A stretch of DNA of 64,000 nt from Anthoceros angustus (taxonomy: Eukaryota; Streptophyta; Anthocerotopsida; Anthocerotales; Anthocerotaceae), in the NCBI GenBank assembly GCA_010909165.1, contig VJWM01000219.1, forward strand, positions 246,564-310,563, written 5' to 3'. Position 1 is the stretch's first letter, and each line of letters begins with the position of its first letter. The translations under genes and the position numbers were made by a program. The notes beneath the pieces are model-generated. The model saw nothing but the letters and a program-made list of their open reading frames with translations, was not told the DNA's origin and did not search any database. Below are positions 33,895-46,379 of the stretch, one piece after another.

Positions 33895-35985
33895 CTACAG
33901 GTTGAGAGGATCCGTTTCGGAATCATGCTCCTTCTCGATCGCCCAATTTTCCACAGGCTCTGCACACAAAGCATATCCAAAAAATGTCTCACTCACACCA
34001 TCCTTCAGTCCATTTTGCTGAAGGCCAGGAAAGGCAGAAGTGAAATTACTGCTTCTTTGCTTCTCAGCAACTTGGTGGAGGCGGCGTTGGAGGACAGAAG
34101 CCATCAAGAGGAAGATGGAGCACATTCCAAACATGACGGTGATGGGAAAGGCATTGACCTGCATACATGGAACCAAGGAGGGCACATCATACAGCAAGTC
34201 CCAAGACAACGACGTGCTCCACCAAACTTTTCCATGGTAGAAACGGACATGACATAAACTGAAACTCTACACGAATGCTTACGTTGTACAAGACGATGCA
34301 AACAAAAATGTTGAGAGGAATCCGGAAGAAGTTCATGATAGTACTTCTCGACTCCTCTGGAATGTACTGTGATCGCATCTTCATGATGGATGGCCAGAAA
34401 ATCCCAACACAAACCTCAAATACACAGAAACCCAGAAGCTGCAACTGCCCACCAGTGGTTATGCTGTGCCCTCTTGGAGTCTCTACCAGAAGCTGCAGAC
34501 GACATACTCCACAGTGAGCAAAATCACAGCGTGTCAAAGAGGGAGAGAAGATAGGGGTGAGCAGAAGCATACACTGCTGATGATCACAGGGAGAAGGAGA
34601 GCTCCCGCGGAGATGAGGAAGATGATCTGCATGTACTCTTCAACCTTGAGAGATGCTCGTGCCATAAGGCGAGCTGCAAGGGAGCTACCGATCATGGAAG
34701 ACAACATGAAGGTGGCAAAGATGAAGCCGTGCGGGATCTGCTGGCCCTCAAGGGGACTAAGAGCAGGTGTCCAAAGGAACACAAAGGTGTACATGGAGCC
34801 CTCGAAGAGAGACTGTATTGCGCCAAGGAGCGCAATCTTTTCATCTGCCACAACAAAGACATGACATTTGTAAGCCACCTGCGCATGACCAGCCCGGCAC
34901 AATGCACAACGGTGGTGCATCCAGAGGGCAACACACACATACCAGAAGCGATGGCGGTTGCAGCTTGCTTGAACTGCATGAGGAGCGTCTTGCCCTCGGA
35001 CGGATCCCCAAAGTTCTCAGGCCAGCTGTAAATGATCACGGACATGCCAATAGCGAGAACCACAGCCGCAGCGTCGAAGGGCGAGACGGGGCCGAAGCCA
35101 AAAGACGAGACGAGAGTGTTGGCCACCAGCCCAGCCAGAATAGCAGCCAGCCCATTCCCCAAAAAGATTGCCTTGGAGAAGGTGAGCGACAGCCAGTTGG
35201 CCTCATACCCCCTCTGCAAGGCAAGAACCGGGGAAAGGGTGAGGCCGGCAGATCCAGATCCGGGCCCAGATCTGGCATGCAATGCAAGAGCAGCCCTACT
35301 AGGAGCAGGAGGATTACTTTAAAATGCTCGGCCACGAGCCAGGACTCGAAGGCGGAGAAGAGCAGCGAGGTGGCAATGCCGCCCAGCACTCTCCCCAGCA
35401 TGAGCACCCTGTAGACCGGGGAATGCTTGGTGAAACAGCTGAGGATGTAGGTGACGCAGTAGGTGATGCTGGCCCTCTTCCGCCCACTGCAAGCGCGCGG
35501 CGGCGGCGATGAGCAGACGCAGAGGCAGAGGCAGCAAGCAAATGAGGGGAATGGCCTCACTCACTATCTATCTGCAAGGGATCCGACCACGGTGCCGAAG
35601 AGCATGGAGGAGCCGAATCCGGCGATGAAGAGCCTCCCGATGTCGCCCTTGGTATACTTGTAGTGCGCGTAGAGCGCGTAGACGTAGGGCCCCTGCAGCC
35701 AGTCCCCCGCTACAGCCCACAGCCCACAACCCACAACATCAAACGCCAGATCCGCCGCATTGCACACACCACAGCCCAGCATTGCATTGCATCCCATTAG
35801 CCCAGCCCGCGCAAGAAGGGCCCGGCCCGCGTACCCATCATGAGCGAGTAAACCACCAGATAGTTGTTCTTGAAGGCGTTGAAGGCGGGGGTGGTGGAGA
35901 TGCGATCCTTCACGCCCTTGCTGAGCTCCAGGCACGCCAGGACCGCCAGCTGCGCGCCGAACACGGCGTAGTAGTACACCTCCAT
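33895..35985 (-). CDS. MFSD5: MFS transporter of the MFSD5 / molybdate-anion transporter (MOT2) family
   Basis: The gene starts at ATG 35985 (MEVYYYAVFGAQLAVL) and stops at TAG 33895-33897. Exons encode about 11-12 membrane segments, in order: ELSKG … NNYLVVYSLMM, GDWLQGPYVYALY, FIAGFGSSMLFGTVVGSLADR (the MFS G-x3-D-x-x-GR loop region continuing into GRKRASITYC), LMLGRVLGGIATSLLFSAFESWLVAEH, GYEANWLSLTFSKAIFLGNG, SVIIYSWPENFGD, ALLGAIQSLFEGSMYTFVFLWTPAL, MLSSMIGSSLAARLM, LGFCVFEVCVGIFWPSIMKM and ITVMFGMCSIFLLMASVLQRR. GDWLQGPYVY and FEGSMYTFVFLWTP are typical of MFSD5/MOT2 proteins, proposed to carry molybdate. The substrate is by family only. The C-terminal tail is soluble. Confidence 0.88.
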
Positions 35986-36139
35986 GGCGGCAACTGGGGG
36001 GCTGGCCGGCTCCTGGCGCCGATCAGGCTGTGAGGGGCGGGGCCGGGGGCAGCAGGAGGAGGAGGAGCGGGGAGATGGCGGCGGCGGGAGATGGAGCAGG
36101 AGGGAGAAGCGGAGTCGGAGTGGCACCACACTCTCCGAT

Positions 36140-36205
36140 CCGATCAGGCGCTGCTGCTGCTGCTGTTGCTGCTGATGCTGCTGCGGCTGCTGCGCATCAT
36201 GGCTC
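36140..36205. repeat. CTG/CAG trinucleotide-rich tract upstream of the MFSD5-like gene
   Basis: There are about a dozen CTG triplets with TTG, ATG and CGG interruptions, placed 150-220 bases upstream of the start codon and so probably in the 5' UTR or promoter. Confidence 0.7.
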
Positions 36206-36229
36206 CTCGGAGTCCAGCTGACAGCGGCT

Positions 36230-38200
36230 CCGTCAGTGCGGCCTCCTTCTTGTGGTAAGCGGCTCCGGCGGTTTTACCTCACCGCGCTAGCTAGGGGAGG
36301 CGCCAAGGGAACAGCCTGTTGCCCGCTACCGTCACGTTCGCGTGCCTGTCGTGCAGCTGTCACCGGAAGAGCAGGTCGGCCGCGAGCGACCGACACGCGC
36401 CGGGAACGGCAACGGGGAGGGGAACGGGTCACGCTCGGGGCTCCGTGCGACAACATTGCCTTACCCATCCCCCCACGTACGCTCCACGTACAGCCTCTTA
36501 TTACATACTCTTTCACACTTTTCACAACTTCATTAACCATATGCTCGGAACATAAACCATGCTACGGCCCGCACTCCTAGTAACCGGAATCATCATCGCT
36601 GGGTACAACGTTATGAGCGTTTATGTGAAGCTTGTGAAGTTTTAAGAAGGGGACTCTTCTGACCAGCCCCTCTAGTCCTTACACCCTTGTTAGACTTTTT
36701 CTTGCATATTATTCTTTCATCTGAAAAATGGTATGCACTCCCTTGTTTTGAGAGCCTCCTATGTTTGAAGGCCTTCATATTCTGTAGGAACGCCCTTTTC
36801 TTCAACAAGGATATGCTTGTGCAAGGGATGCAAACTCAATAAGTTCTACTAAATACATCTAATTTCTCTTATCGCTGTAACAAGAACTCTCCTTGAATGG
36901 CTTTAAATATTCTTATGGTGGATGCTTCAAGTCTTGTGATGCTTCAAGTCTTATGTGATGTCACAAAAGTGAGTAAATAGGCCGGGCTTGTAGTGAACCC
37001 TAAACCCCATGCATAAGGTAGATTTGATAAAATGGAGCATGGTGTCCTAGCAGATAACCACTTCTCTATCAAAGGTAAATGATGGGTTGACGCCAAGGTG
37101 GCTGATGGAATGGCACATGCCTCTCAGCCACCAATAGGGCTCATGTTTAATAGGCAGTAGGCAGCAGGCATCTCGAATCACAGGTGTCCTTTCGGCTTTT
37201 CGGACAGTTTGGGCGTCAGCAACTCAGCAACCTCTTCCATGGGATTTAGTGGTCATCCAGTTATCAAGGCGACTTCTCGACTTAGCTGCCATGCAGCACG
37301 AAATATCTTTCGTTCGAGGAAACCCTGACACATCTAGCGAACACCTAGCAAACGGTCCAGGACAGAGAGTTCTGATATCGCAATTCCTGCCACAACTGTA
37401 ATAAGAAGGGATACTGCCTGTCTACAGAAGCGTTTTAGGTCCGTGGCGTTGTGCTTGCACGAGTGCGTAGCCAAACAAAGGTTACATGTTTTTATTCTTA
37501 GACCTATTAGGCTTTGAGTCCATGGAAGTGCTTATGCACCGGAAAAGACACTTGTGAAACACAACTTGAGTACCGTACCCTCTGATGCATGGGTAATCAA
37601 TCTAGCAAAACCCCTAGCTGGAGGATCACGTGATTGCCTGCAAAGGTGACTAGCTATAGTTCCAAGTCGCAGCATGCATTCTCATCAAACATCATATCCT
37701 CAAAAACATGCCCACGCCATCTACCTTCCTGAACGATGGCAAGAAAACACCATTGCTGCTGTCTAGTGGGACTGACTGCCCTGGTGCTTAAGTAGGCTCT
37801 GCTCCGAGTGACTCACCAGGCGGTCCATTCCTTCGAACCATTTCATCAACACCTCCCAGACTTCATACCACATACCGGAAGCAGGCAAAAGTGGGTAGTA
37901 TCCTTACCTTCCTCCTGTTGCACCGCGCAGCCCTAAGAGATCAGCCAGACATGTTTACGCACTACAAGGTTAGTCACACACAGCCAGAGACCCTTTCCAT
38001 GACAGCATACCAGGCAACGAGTCCCATGCAGAGACCCGAAACACCGAATCACAGTACACAGGGTATCTGCTGGACAGTGAAACCCATGCTGCAACATGCC
38101 CAGACGCTAACAGGCGTAGGCGTTTCCCCAGAAGATACTAAAACCAGGGATACTTTATCCGCTGGCCACAGCGCCAACATCTGCAACTCGGGGCTTTTTA
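36230..38200. other. intergenic, no gene recognised
   Basis: Short open frames occur on both strands but none has a recognisable motif. A last exon of the MOS11-like gene may lie in the right part (about 38.17-38.21 kb). Confidence 0.4.
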
Positions 38201-38363
38201 CTGCTGGGAGATTCCTGTGATAATGCAAACCTACACACAGTCACCAAAAAAAAAAAATCAGTAAGAGAAACAACAATTCGTCGTCACCCAGTTGCTTATT
38301 TGCGCGTTTATGAATTGCGAAGCCATCCTTACATACGCTGTTTCACAGACTAGGAAGCCTCAC

Positions 38364-39273
38364 CTTTCAGCTCGTGCCTTCCTCTTCTCGATTTCTGCGG
38401 AATCAGATTTTACTTCCAGACCAAACCTTGCCGCACGAGCTTTCTTCTTCTCATCATCCAGAGCAGGTGATATTACCTTAACCTCCTTCCCTTGGACAGC
38501 ACCAAACCTGTACCACATGGAAGCACATTTTACAATTCCAACCTGCAACCCTAATAGATTTGGCAGTTGAAGGCCAGTATGACAACAAAGGCACAACAAA
38601 GCGATCTGGCATGAAGTAACCAAGCACACACACTGTACCTTGCTGCTCGTGCTTTTCTCTTCTCAGACTCCGCTTCCTTCGAAGCAGGATTGCTGCTCTT
38701 TAGGCCTTCCTCCGTGCCACCGCTGTTAGCCCCAAATCTGTAAGCGTTGTATATTTTGTCAGCGGATCGACATGGTCAAGACGGACAAAGATAAGGCGTG
38801 GAATCCACAAGCCGGGGGAGTACGACAGCCAACCTTGCTGCTCGGATGTTACGCTTCTCAGACTCGGATATCTGCAACTCAAGGCCAAATCGTTCCGCTC
38901 GGCGTTGTTTCTTCTCCAGATCGGAAGAGGGAGTAACAGCAGAGGGACTCGTTCGTGTATCTTCATGCGATGCAGCAACCTCTACTGGGGCACCGCTGCA
39001 AGGTTCGGCGCCCTCATTCGACGGGGCGCTAGCAGTAGCATCCGCCAGTGTGTCCCCTGCTATGCTGGACTCGACGGGTTGATTTTCAGCCGCCTCCGCA
39101 GCTCCTAGTCTTGCAAGGACCAACTTCTTGGTCTTAGGGCTGATTTTCCTTTTGTCCAGATCCAATGGTATCGCAGGCACACCTTCTTCCAAAGACCTGC
39201 TAGGCTTCTCTTGCACCACCTCTGTTGAGGCAGGTTTGATGCCCCCGGAGTCCAACCCTACTGCGGTAGCCAT
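38364..39273 (-). CDS. MOS11: MOS11/SARNP-like nuclear RNA-export protein (3' end uncertain)
   Basis: MOS11 in Arabidopsis and SARNP in animals associate with TREX/UAP56 in mRNA export. The start is ATG 39273 (MATAVGLDSGG). At least three exons carry repeats of the family signature K-x-ARAxRFG: KKQRRAERFGLEL, EKRNIRAARF, EKRKARAARF, EKKKARAARFGLEV and EKRKARAER. Each exon ends inside the Arg codon (AG|GT) and the next resumes with FG, so splicing keeps the repeat frame. The third exon ends at 38364. A last exon probably starts near 38210, but two frames are possible, so the C-terminus is open. The N-terminal 100 residues are Ala/Ser/Glu-rich. Confidence 0.75.
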
Positions 39274-39539
39274 AAAACCGTGTCCCACGAGGAAAACACA
39301 AGCCAAGCCTACAAGTCTCGGCAGAAACAAGGCAACGCACCACGCTCCACCTTCCCGGCCTCTGCAGAGACCTCTCACGTCGTCAGTCGGCAGAGAGCGT
39401 ACACGCAGGCCCAGCTCACCGTCTAACCCTAATCTTGACGCGAGAAACAGCGGACCTACGCTCGTCGTCACACCCTTCAGGTACCGACAGAACTGTTGCT
39501 CCAGATATCGGACTTACAGAAGCTAGTAATACCCAAATA

Positions 39540-41660
39540 ACAATAGAATTAACAATGCCCCCAGCTGTGTTTTGTGAGTGCAGCACGTTCTAAATTTATT
39601 TCCGTACCACTATGACGTTATATAGCTGCCCGACTTTGTACACGTGTTCGTTTCCTAGGTTTCTTTATTGTGAGATTTTAAGTTTATAACTCTCCTAGAT
39701 AATTTTTTATACTAGGCACTTAGAATATCTTCAAGAATAACATATAGCCACCGCTGTTAAGCGAATACAATTAATAGAATTTCGAGCTTTACAAGCTTCA
39801 ACAAAAACTAGCATAACCAAGTGATGGGATTGATAAGGCTTGATGAGGTCTCAAGTCTTTATATAGGGGAGAGAACATCTCAAGTTTAGAACTTACTATA
39901 AAAAGCAATACCCAACATAAGTCTAGAGTATTCTAAAATATTATTTGATAAAATAAAAATAATTATTTATAAATCATTAAATAGATTATATTTTCCAAAC
40001 TATATAAGTGCATGTATAGTATTCAAAAAAGGATAAAAGCTTTGGCGATTTAAGTCTACCATATTATTCTATATCGAGGTAGCCAGATCCATTACTCGAT
40101 CTCTTTCTATTTATAACTATAAGCCTACTTTTAACATATATAATCATGACATTATAGGAATCATAGGCAATTTTTAGATTCGGAGCATAATTGCTCCCTC
40201 TTGCACTAACCCTTGGGATCCCTTGTGTTGTCTTTCAAAGGTAGATGAGTTAACCCCCACCTCTTCTCTTTTAATGAAAACCATCATCTCTTTTTTTGCT
40301 ACCTATTCAATTATGTACTTTCGAAGTACTACCAATAGCGTCCCTCACTACGCAGCCAGTAAGGAAGCGGCAAGTACTGGCTTCCTAGTGGTAGAGACTT
40401 GCATAACTCTAAGCGCTCTCAACCTCACGATGCAGCACTAGGCTCCAAGTAACCCGCTATCAACTGACGACTCGTAGGCCACCTCCTCAAGGTAGTGCTC
40501 TTTATTCATAGAATACACACTTGAGTCTGGCTATCTATACCAAACTGGCTATAGCCCTTGACTCAACGACGAGCTCACTAGCTAAAACAGCGTCTGTTTA
40601 GAAAGGGGTCTTGGAAAAAATCCCAACCCTATTTCGCCGGAAACTGAAGTTGGTTTGGTTTTTGTAGGTGTTCATCCATCGGTTTCGGGCATTCTCGGCT
40701 CCGGCACCACTTCCTGCCGAGTCATTTACTGTACCGGCGCCTTATACTCGAGTTCATGGCGATTTAGTCGTGTGATGAAGGGCCGATGACCTCATTGTTC
40801 CATAATTTCGTCATGTCCGTAGTTTCTGCATTTTGTGTGGTTTTTTATGTTTTTGTATACCAGGGGGGCCTAGGCGCGCATAAGTGCACACCTAAACGAC
40901 GCTATGTGCAAACTTGTGCAGTACTTGCCAAGAGCGAAAATGATCTTCTAATGGGAAGCATGTCCTTTTTCGCGAGGATGTCTTAACTCCCGACAAAATA
41001 ACAAGTAGCAGACATCGGCGGAGATTCACCTAGACCACTCTTATATACCTATCCTATGCCCTAATGCGACAAAGAACACCATATCCCCTTTTTATTCTTT
41101 ACGGTGTTTCCGTCTCTTTCGACGGCGACCTAGTACCGGGTTATCATCAAACATGCCAGGGGGGCCCAACTAGGTGAACAAGTGCATGCACCAGGGGGCA
41201 AGGAGGTCGGAAACTGTCGCAGCTTACATCTAACAGCAACATCGCAATCATTACAGTGTTGGACGATACAAACATTTAGAGTTTTAGGGCTTTGCAGAAT
41301 TCAGTGTAAACTTGTTTGCGCTAACCTTTCATTCATACTAGCCAATCCTGTGACTATACTCGCCTCAGAATTTTGGGACTTTTTCCTTAGACATTGGGAC
41401 AATAATATCTTCTTTGGCTGATGCTCTTGATCCACGTCTAGTGCGAGAATGAGAGTGGCATGGTGCACTTAGAGGCGACCTCGCCAAACATCTCAAGATT
41501 CAAAAGATGCAAAAGGTTCTCACTACTAGTTCAAAGTTTTAACCACTAGAAAAGATGAGGTTAAGTAAAGATAAGAACATATCCACATTAGGGAGCTGCA
41601 CAAAAAAGGTTGAAAACGTCGAAAGGAACCCTTTAAAACAATAAAAATATCAAAACAAAT
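39540..41660. other. AT-rich intergenic region
   Basis: No gene or RNA was recognised. The left half is strongly AT-rich. A short AATAATTATTTATAA-like patch near 39955 is the only local symmetry seen. Confidence 0.4.
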
Positions 41661-41854
41661 ACAAAAAATTGTCAAAATTTGAAAGCAAGTGCGCGCACTT
41701 GCCTCAAAAAACTGGATTTTTTTGTAATTTTTTTAGGGGTGTTTAGGGTTTTTTTAGACTTTTTGCTCATTTTTTCTTTGGATGAACCGTCTGGGAATGC
41801 ACTAGGAGGCATGAACCATTTGGGTTCATGCTCCCAAGCCCTTCTTGACCTTGG

Positions 41855-42180
41855 GTGCGCGCACTTGTGTGCACACTTGGGCCTCCTTGCCACAGTGCGC
41901 GCACCGGCATCCTGCCCAGTGCGCGCGGTGCGCGCACCGGCATCCTGCCGTGGTGCGCGCTGAAGTGCGCGCACCGGCATCCTGCCCAGTGCGCGCACAA
42001 GTGCGCGCACCGGCATCCTGCCCAGTGCGCGCGGTGCGCGCACCGGCATCCTGCCCACGGTGCACGCGCTGCGCGCACCGGCATCCTTGCCCCTGCGCTG
42101 CAAGTCGCTGCCTGCCCCTGGTGCATGCACAAGTGCGCGCACCGGCCGTCCTTGTCCTGGTGCACACAGGCCCCTTGCCG
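41855..42180. repeat. minisatellite of GTGCGCGCAC-containing units
   Basis: The unit is essentially GTGCGCGCACCGGCATCCTG followed by CCCA or CCGTG, repeated about eight times with variable length. It is flanked by more GCGCGCAC copies (also at 41690-41700). The 10-mer GTGCGCGCAC is its own reverse complement. Long open frames in several registers (rich in CAHRA or GART) are by-products of the repeat. Confidence 0.85.
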
Positions 42181-42659
42181 TGGTGCGCAATCATGTCGGT
42201 TGAAAAAGCCGACGAGAATGGGACTTTAGGTTTTGCCACGCTTGCAATCTACAATCTCAAATAACGTGTATCAAAACAATTATTCAAAAGGTTGCGGGTA
42301 ACATGTCTGTGATATCAAAAAGCAGATTATAATGCGGATTTTTCAAGTGCAAGGGCCCAGCCAGTCCGTGTCGAAGGGTTTGAGAAACCCTAACGACTGT
42401 TCTAAGGTCTCCACAGCTCTTCATTTAGTGGTTGTAGCAATTCCTCTCTAATATGAGATTGCATGAAGCATGCAACACTACAGGACAGCTACTAATTAGC
42501 TTCTTACTTCTTTTGACTTTTCACCTTTCTATCTTGTTTCACTAGTGCCGTTACTCTCTCCCCCACTAGGAAGATGTCATTATCCTCAATGACCTCCAGT
42601 GTAACGTGAGATCATCCATGACCCTTGTTGCACATCTTCAAGTGAAACCCAGACAGGAT

Positions 42660-43740
42660 CTGCATTACCATGAAGCAATTACCAGAACCTCTGGTACATA
42701 ACCATGAACAGTAGGCGCTTCTCTCTCTGCCAGGAATTCAAGAATCTCCCGCAGTACATGAGGTCCGTGCTGAACCAGGATGACAAAATCCTTTCTGTTC
42801 ATATCCTCACTCTTTTTCGAAATCATAAATGGTTTCAACAAAGAGACATGGAACACATTATGAGAGAAGATCCATTCAAGCAGTTGTAGTTGTAAGCCAC
42901 ATTTCCAATGCGCTGCAGAACTATCAAAGGTCCTCCATACTTAGGCCTAAACTTTGAAGTCAACCCTTGTGGTAGTGGAAAATTTTTCAATTTCACCCAC
43001 ACCTTGTCACCTACTTGAAATTCTGCCTCTTTCCTATGCCTGCCAGCAAATTTCTTTTGCCTTTCTTGAGCTTTGGCCAAAATCTTCTTAGCAACTTTAT
43101 GACTAGCCTTCAATTGCTTTATAAACTCACAAGGTTCTCTTGTTGCTACTCAAACACTTCAGCATTCAACATGTAAATTATGTCCATTGCTTCATTACCT
43201 CTCATCTGAAAAGTTGTGTAGCCCGTGGAGCTATGTACAGTGTTATTATAACAAACCTCTGCATCCTCGAGATGTTCACTCCAGTATATAGTGTCGTAAG
43301 TATTCTTGGATTTTGTTCACCCTCTGTGTTGATCCATCTGTATTAGGGTGGTACCTTGTGCTCAAACATAATTGCACTGCTAAGCTCTTCATAAGCTGCT
43401 GCCCAAATTCTGCAGTGGATCTGGGATTCTATCACTCACAATCTATATAGGCAGTCCATGTAACACATATACATGCTTCTTGAACAACTGAGCAACTTCA
43501 AAAGCTTTCACTCACTTCTTGGTAGAGATTAAGTGTGCTTGCTTGTTGAACCTATCAACCACTATCATGATAGTTGTGTGTCCATTACTGGATGGTAATG
43601 GCATAATGAAATCCATTGACATACTTTTTCAGGGCCCACTCGGAATAGGCAAGAATTGCAACAAACCCCGCGGATTTGTCTGCTCTACCTTATCCTGCTA
43701 ATAATCTACACAAGACTTAACATACTCTACATTATGCTTG
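42660..43740 (-). pseudogene. Ty3/gypsy integrase remnant
   Basis: Minus-strand fragments in several frames give MDFIMPLPSSNGHTTIMIVVDRFNKQAH (catalytic core, about 43.62-43.51 kb), YHPNTDGSTQRVNK with the catalytic-Glu region diverged (about 43.35-43.31 kb), then KEAEFQVGDKVWVKL and FRPKYGGPLIVLQRIG (C-terminal domain, about 43.05-42.91 kb), and NVFHVSLLKPF. Frameshifts and stops mark it as dead. No RT, protease or LTR was found. Confidence 0.8.
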
Positions 43741-44079
43741 TACGGGTGCATGCATGGATGGGTGTACCACTTAGAGTAATAATGCAAGTAACATCTTAAA
43801 AGTCTCACTTTTTGTCACTATGAGGAGGAACCTGTTGTATCTCCTAAACTACGAGTTCAATGAAGATAAAATACTATGAGCAGAATCAAATACGCATATC
43901 AAATATACCTAGCAAGTTTCAGCTCTATTGGAGAAGCAAAGAAGAAGAGAACGTTCGTCATATTGTTATACCATATGGATGTTCGTCTAAGACTCTCTAG
44001 GGAGCTCTTTGTTTTTCTTATCCGCTTCTACTCCAGGCTCCAAGTGTTGCAGGCACACACTAATCTGCAGGGCTAGAAT

Positions 44080-44600
44080 ATATTTATCACTGATGATTTA
44101 ACCAAGTTGCAGGTCAAGATTAAGCAGGCCCAGATGCCTGCCTTCAGGGAGGCTCTTGCAGAAGGGAAAATCGCATTTTTTCATGGTGACTGCCTAATTA
44201 TCAAGGATGCCTCACGTGACAAGGATGAGTTTCCGGTCTTATGAGGATCTGCGGCCCGCAAGGCCTACTCCGGGTGCGTCCTCATGCTAACAACTGTGTG
44301 GAATGCAAAGTTTGGGCAACCAATCCAAGAGAGCCGGAGGAAGAACGGGCTCGATTTTTTTTGGCTAAAAACAATTGAAGGGGATCATGCCGGGAATTTT
44401 CTGGAATTCGTGAAGCTGGAGTTGTAGGATACTATTAAGAAAGCATAGAGGGTATCCTGAAAAGCGAATTGACGACCCTCAAAGTAGACAGGAAGGCGTC
44501 AAAGGCGGTAGGGTGAGACTCGCCGTGGGCACCACACTATGCCTGTGGTGAAGGAAGAACAGACTACCATGGTAGGTCAGCGGACTCATGATGGGTCTCT
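44080..44600 (+). pseudogene. LINE ORF1-type fragment, family 2
   Basis: The frame reads DDLTKLQVKIKQAQMPAFREAL, KIAFFHGDCLIIKDAS and, after a stop, GSAARKAYSG. The same blocks recur in the ORF1 part of the LINE at 46.45-46.65 kb (KIAFFHGDRLIIKDAS, GSAARKAHSG) directly ahead of its endonuclease ORF, so this is a related ORF1 fragment. Nothing of ORF2 follows here. Confidence 0.55.
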
Positions 44601-45406
44601 AAAAAAGGAAATTAGGTTGGGGGATATCCACTATATATGCTCACCAATAGGGAATAAATAAATAGAGTTAATTAGAAGGTGATTAATTAGAGGTTGCAAA
44701 TAGGATAGGGAAATAGGTAGTTTAGGTATGATTAGGAATTTTAGGATGTTGAACCAGATCGAGGGTTGGGAACTCTCCAGGTGGCAGCAATCCAAGGAGG
44801 GCAAAGTGTAGTTTGGGCAGCACCAACTCCCTCTTCGAACTGAGGTGTCCTCACTTCGCGAAGAGCTGAGACTGGAGCTGGACCGTAAGCACAAGAGGAG
44901 AGGAGAAAGCCGCCATCTCCCTCACCATCACCACCGCGGTTGAGTCGAGCGCAAAAGGGAGCTAGGCCCGCGAGCTGAAGAAGGAGAGGAAACCCTAGCC
45001 GGAGCAAGGAGAAGAAGAGGAAGGTGCCGAGCGCTGAGGAGCATTCTATGAGGTCAAGGAAGGTGTGGAGCCTGGTTGGGCACAAGTGCTAGAGGCGGTG
45101 GTTAAGGGCAGGAGGCGCGAGATTAGGGCACCCAGAACGTCGCAGCTGTGGGAATTAAGAGCGCAAGGAGGAACGCCCGACTACCTTACTGGCGGCGCCT
45201 TGCCCTGGGGAGGACCACAAGGAAGAAATTGGCAGCAGCTGGAGGGCGCACGCCAATACTAACGGTTGCAATTGTGTCACAGGCAGGGTTTGTTGCCAGT
45301 CGCGAGAAGGAGAAGCACTTGAGAACGAAGCCCTGAGGCTGCCGGAGGCTGGAATTGGGGAGTAATTCCTTCCACACTTTGAGCCCTTGGGAAGTAAGAC
45401 GCCGCC

Positions 45407-45538
45407 ATGCCTCGAGCAGGGAAAGGCAAGGGGAAGGAACCGCCCGCCAAGGGCTCGTCCTCAAGAGGAGGAAGAGGAAAGAAGGCGGCAGCGGAGGCTG
45501 CACCGCCAGGAGGAGGCAACTTCGAAATGCCTGGATGT
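45407..45538 (+). other. short Gly/Lys-rich open frame, unassigned
   Basis: An ATG in good context begins MPRAGKGKGKEPPAKGSSS, continues Arg/Gly/Ala-rich for about 40 residues, and then runs into minus-strand LINE sequence. It could be the N-terminus of a truncated retroelement ORF1. No family was recognised. Confidence 0.25.
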
Positions 45539-45790
45539 AGCCATCTATCAGTTTCAATCCTGAGACGGTGAGACCCGACACGAAGATGACCCGTAATCAT
45601 CCTCATTAGGCTTGAAAGACACATGGGTGCGAAGATAGAGAGGAAGCACAGGTTTCCCGGACTTGGAAACGATGCGAAAAAGCTTTGTGGGTCTTGACAG
45701 TGGGTAAGGGAGAGAGGAGACAATTATAGGACAAATAGGTAGTCAACAACAAAAAGGTAGGCAAATAGGTAGTCAAATAGGTAGGCATAG
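45535..45790 (-). mobile_element. LINE ORF2 C-terminal fragment in 5S spacer (copy A)
   Basis: The minus strand encodes TTYLSYNCLLSPLPT … LYLRTHVSFK-like sequence, matching the plus-strand LINE at about 49.45-49.63 kb. It is cut on the left and joined to the (CCAAA)n array on the right, as in copies B, C and D. Confidence 0.7.
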
Positions 45791-45793
45791 CTC

Positions 45794-45920
45794 ACCAAAC
45801 CAAACCAAACCAAACCAAACCAAACCAAACCAAACCAAACAAACCAAACCAAACCAAACCAAACCAAACTTGTCCAAACCAAACCAAACAAACCAAACAA
45901 ACCAAACCAAACAAACCAAG
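45794..45920. repeat. (CCAAA)n array A
   Basis: This is a tandem pentanucleotide with occasional 4-mer units (CAAA) and short interruptions. Read on the minus strand it is (TTTGG)n. Confidence 0.9.
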
Positions 45921-46142
45921 TATACACCATGTAGCATCTAGCTAAGACCACGATCCGCACACTCCAAATCCAACTTCATTCCACCTCATCAATATATAGG
46001 CCAAACAAGTTTGGAGAAGATGGATTCCATGGCGGACTACCATATTGCTAGGTAAATCCAAGAGGCATGCCATGAGGTAGAGAAAAGCGATGATGGACGG
46101 ACACAAGGTCCCGAAGGCATGCCATGAGGTAATAGTAGTACG

Positions 46143-46166
46143 ATCAATGCATGATAATAGTAGTAA

Positions 46167-46201
<35 letters not shown>

Positions 46202-46207
46202 TAGTAG
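46143..46207. repeat. (AGT)n microsatellite
   Basis: AGT/TAG triplets are iterated about 18 times inside intergenic module copy A; the other copies lack it. Confidence 0.9.
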
Positions 46208-46373
46208 TACACGACTCTCCAAACGAAAACCTAATATTCCAGTTGAACAAAATCATACTTGGAAGTAATCGCAGGCATGAAAAGGGCCACCATCCCTGCG
46301 ACCGCCCGCGCGAGAAAGAGGGGCACCGTGACGTGCGAGGGGCCGCGGCGTGGAGGGTGGAAGCAATGTGAGG

Positions 46374-46379
46374 TATATG
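46374..46379 (+). promoter_or_regulatory. TATA-like box of 5S gene copy A
   Basis: TATATG lies 26 bases upstream of the deduced 5S start. Plant 5S genes carry a TATATA-like element at about -28. The same spacing recurs in the other three copies. Confidence 0.6.

Noticed and set aside
41672-42264. Several overlapping Cys/Ala/His/Arg-rich open frames on both strands
   Set aside because: By-product of the GTGCGCGCAC minisatellite, which stays open in many frames; no family signal.
44741-45085. Minus-strand 114-residue open frame
   Set aside because: No recognisable domain; the region looks like GC-rich retroelement leader sequence.
45724-45960. Long FGLVWFGLVW-type open frames here and at 50.7, 61.1 and 62.3 kb
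   Set aside because: They are translations of the (CCAAA)n array; the repeat has no stop in those frames. They are not proteins.
46037-46222. Poly-Tyr/poly-Leu open frame
   Set aside because: Translation of the (AGT)n microsatellite.
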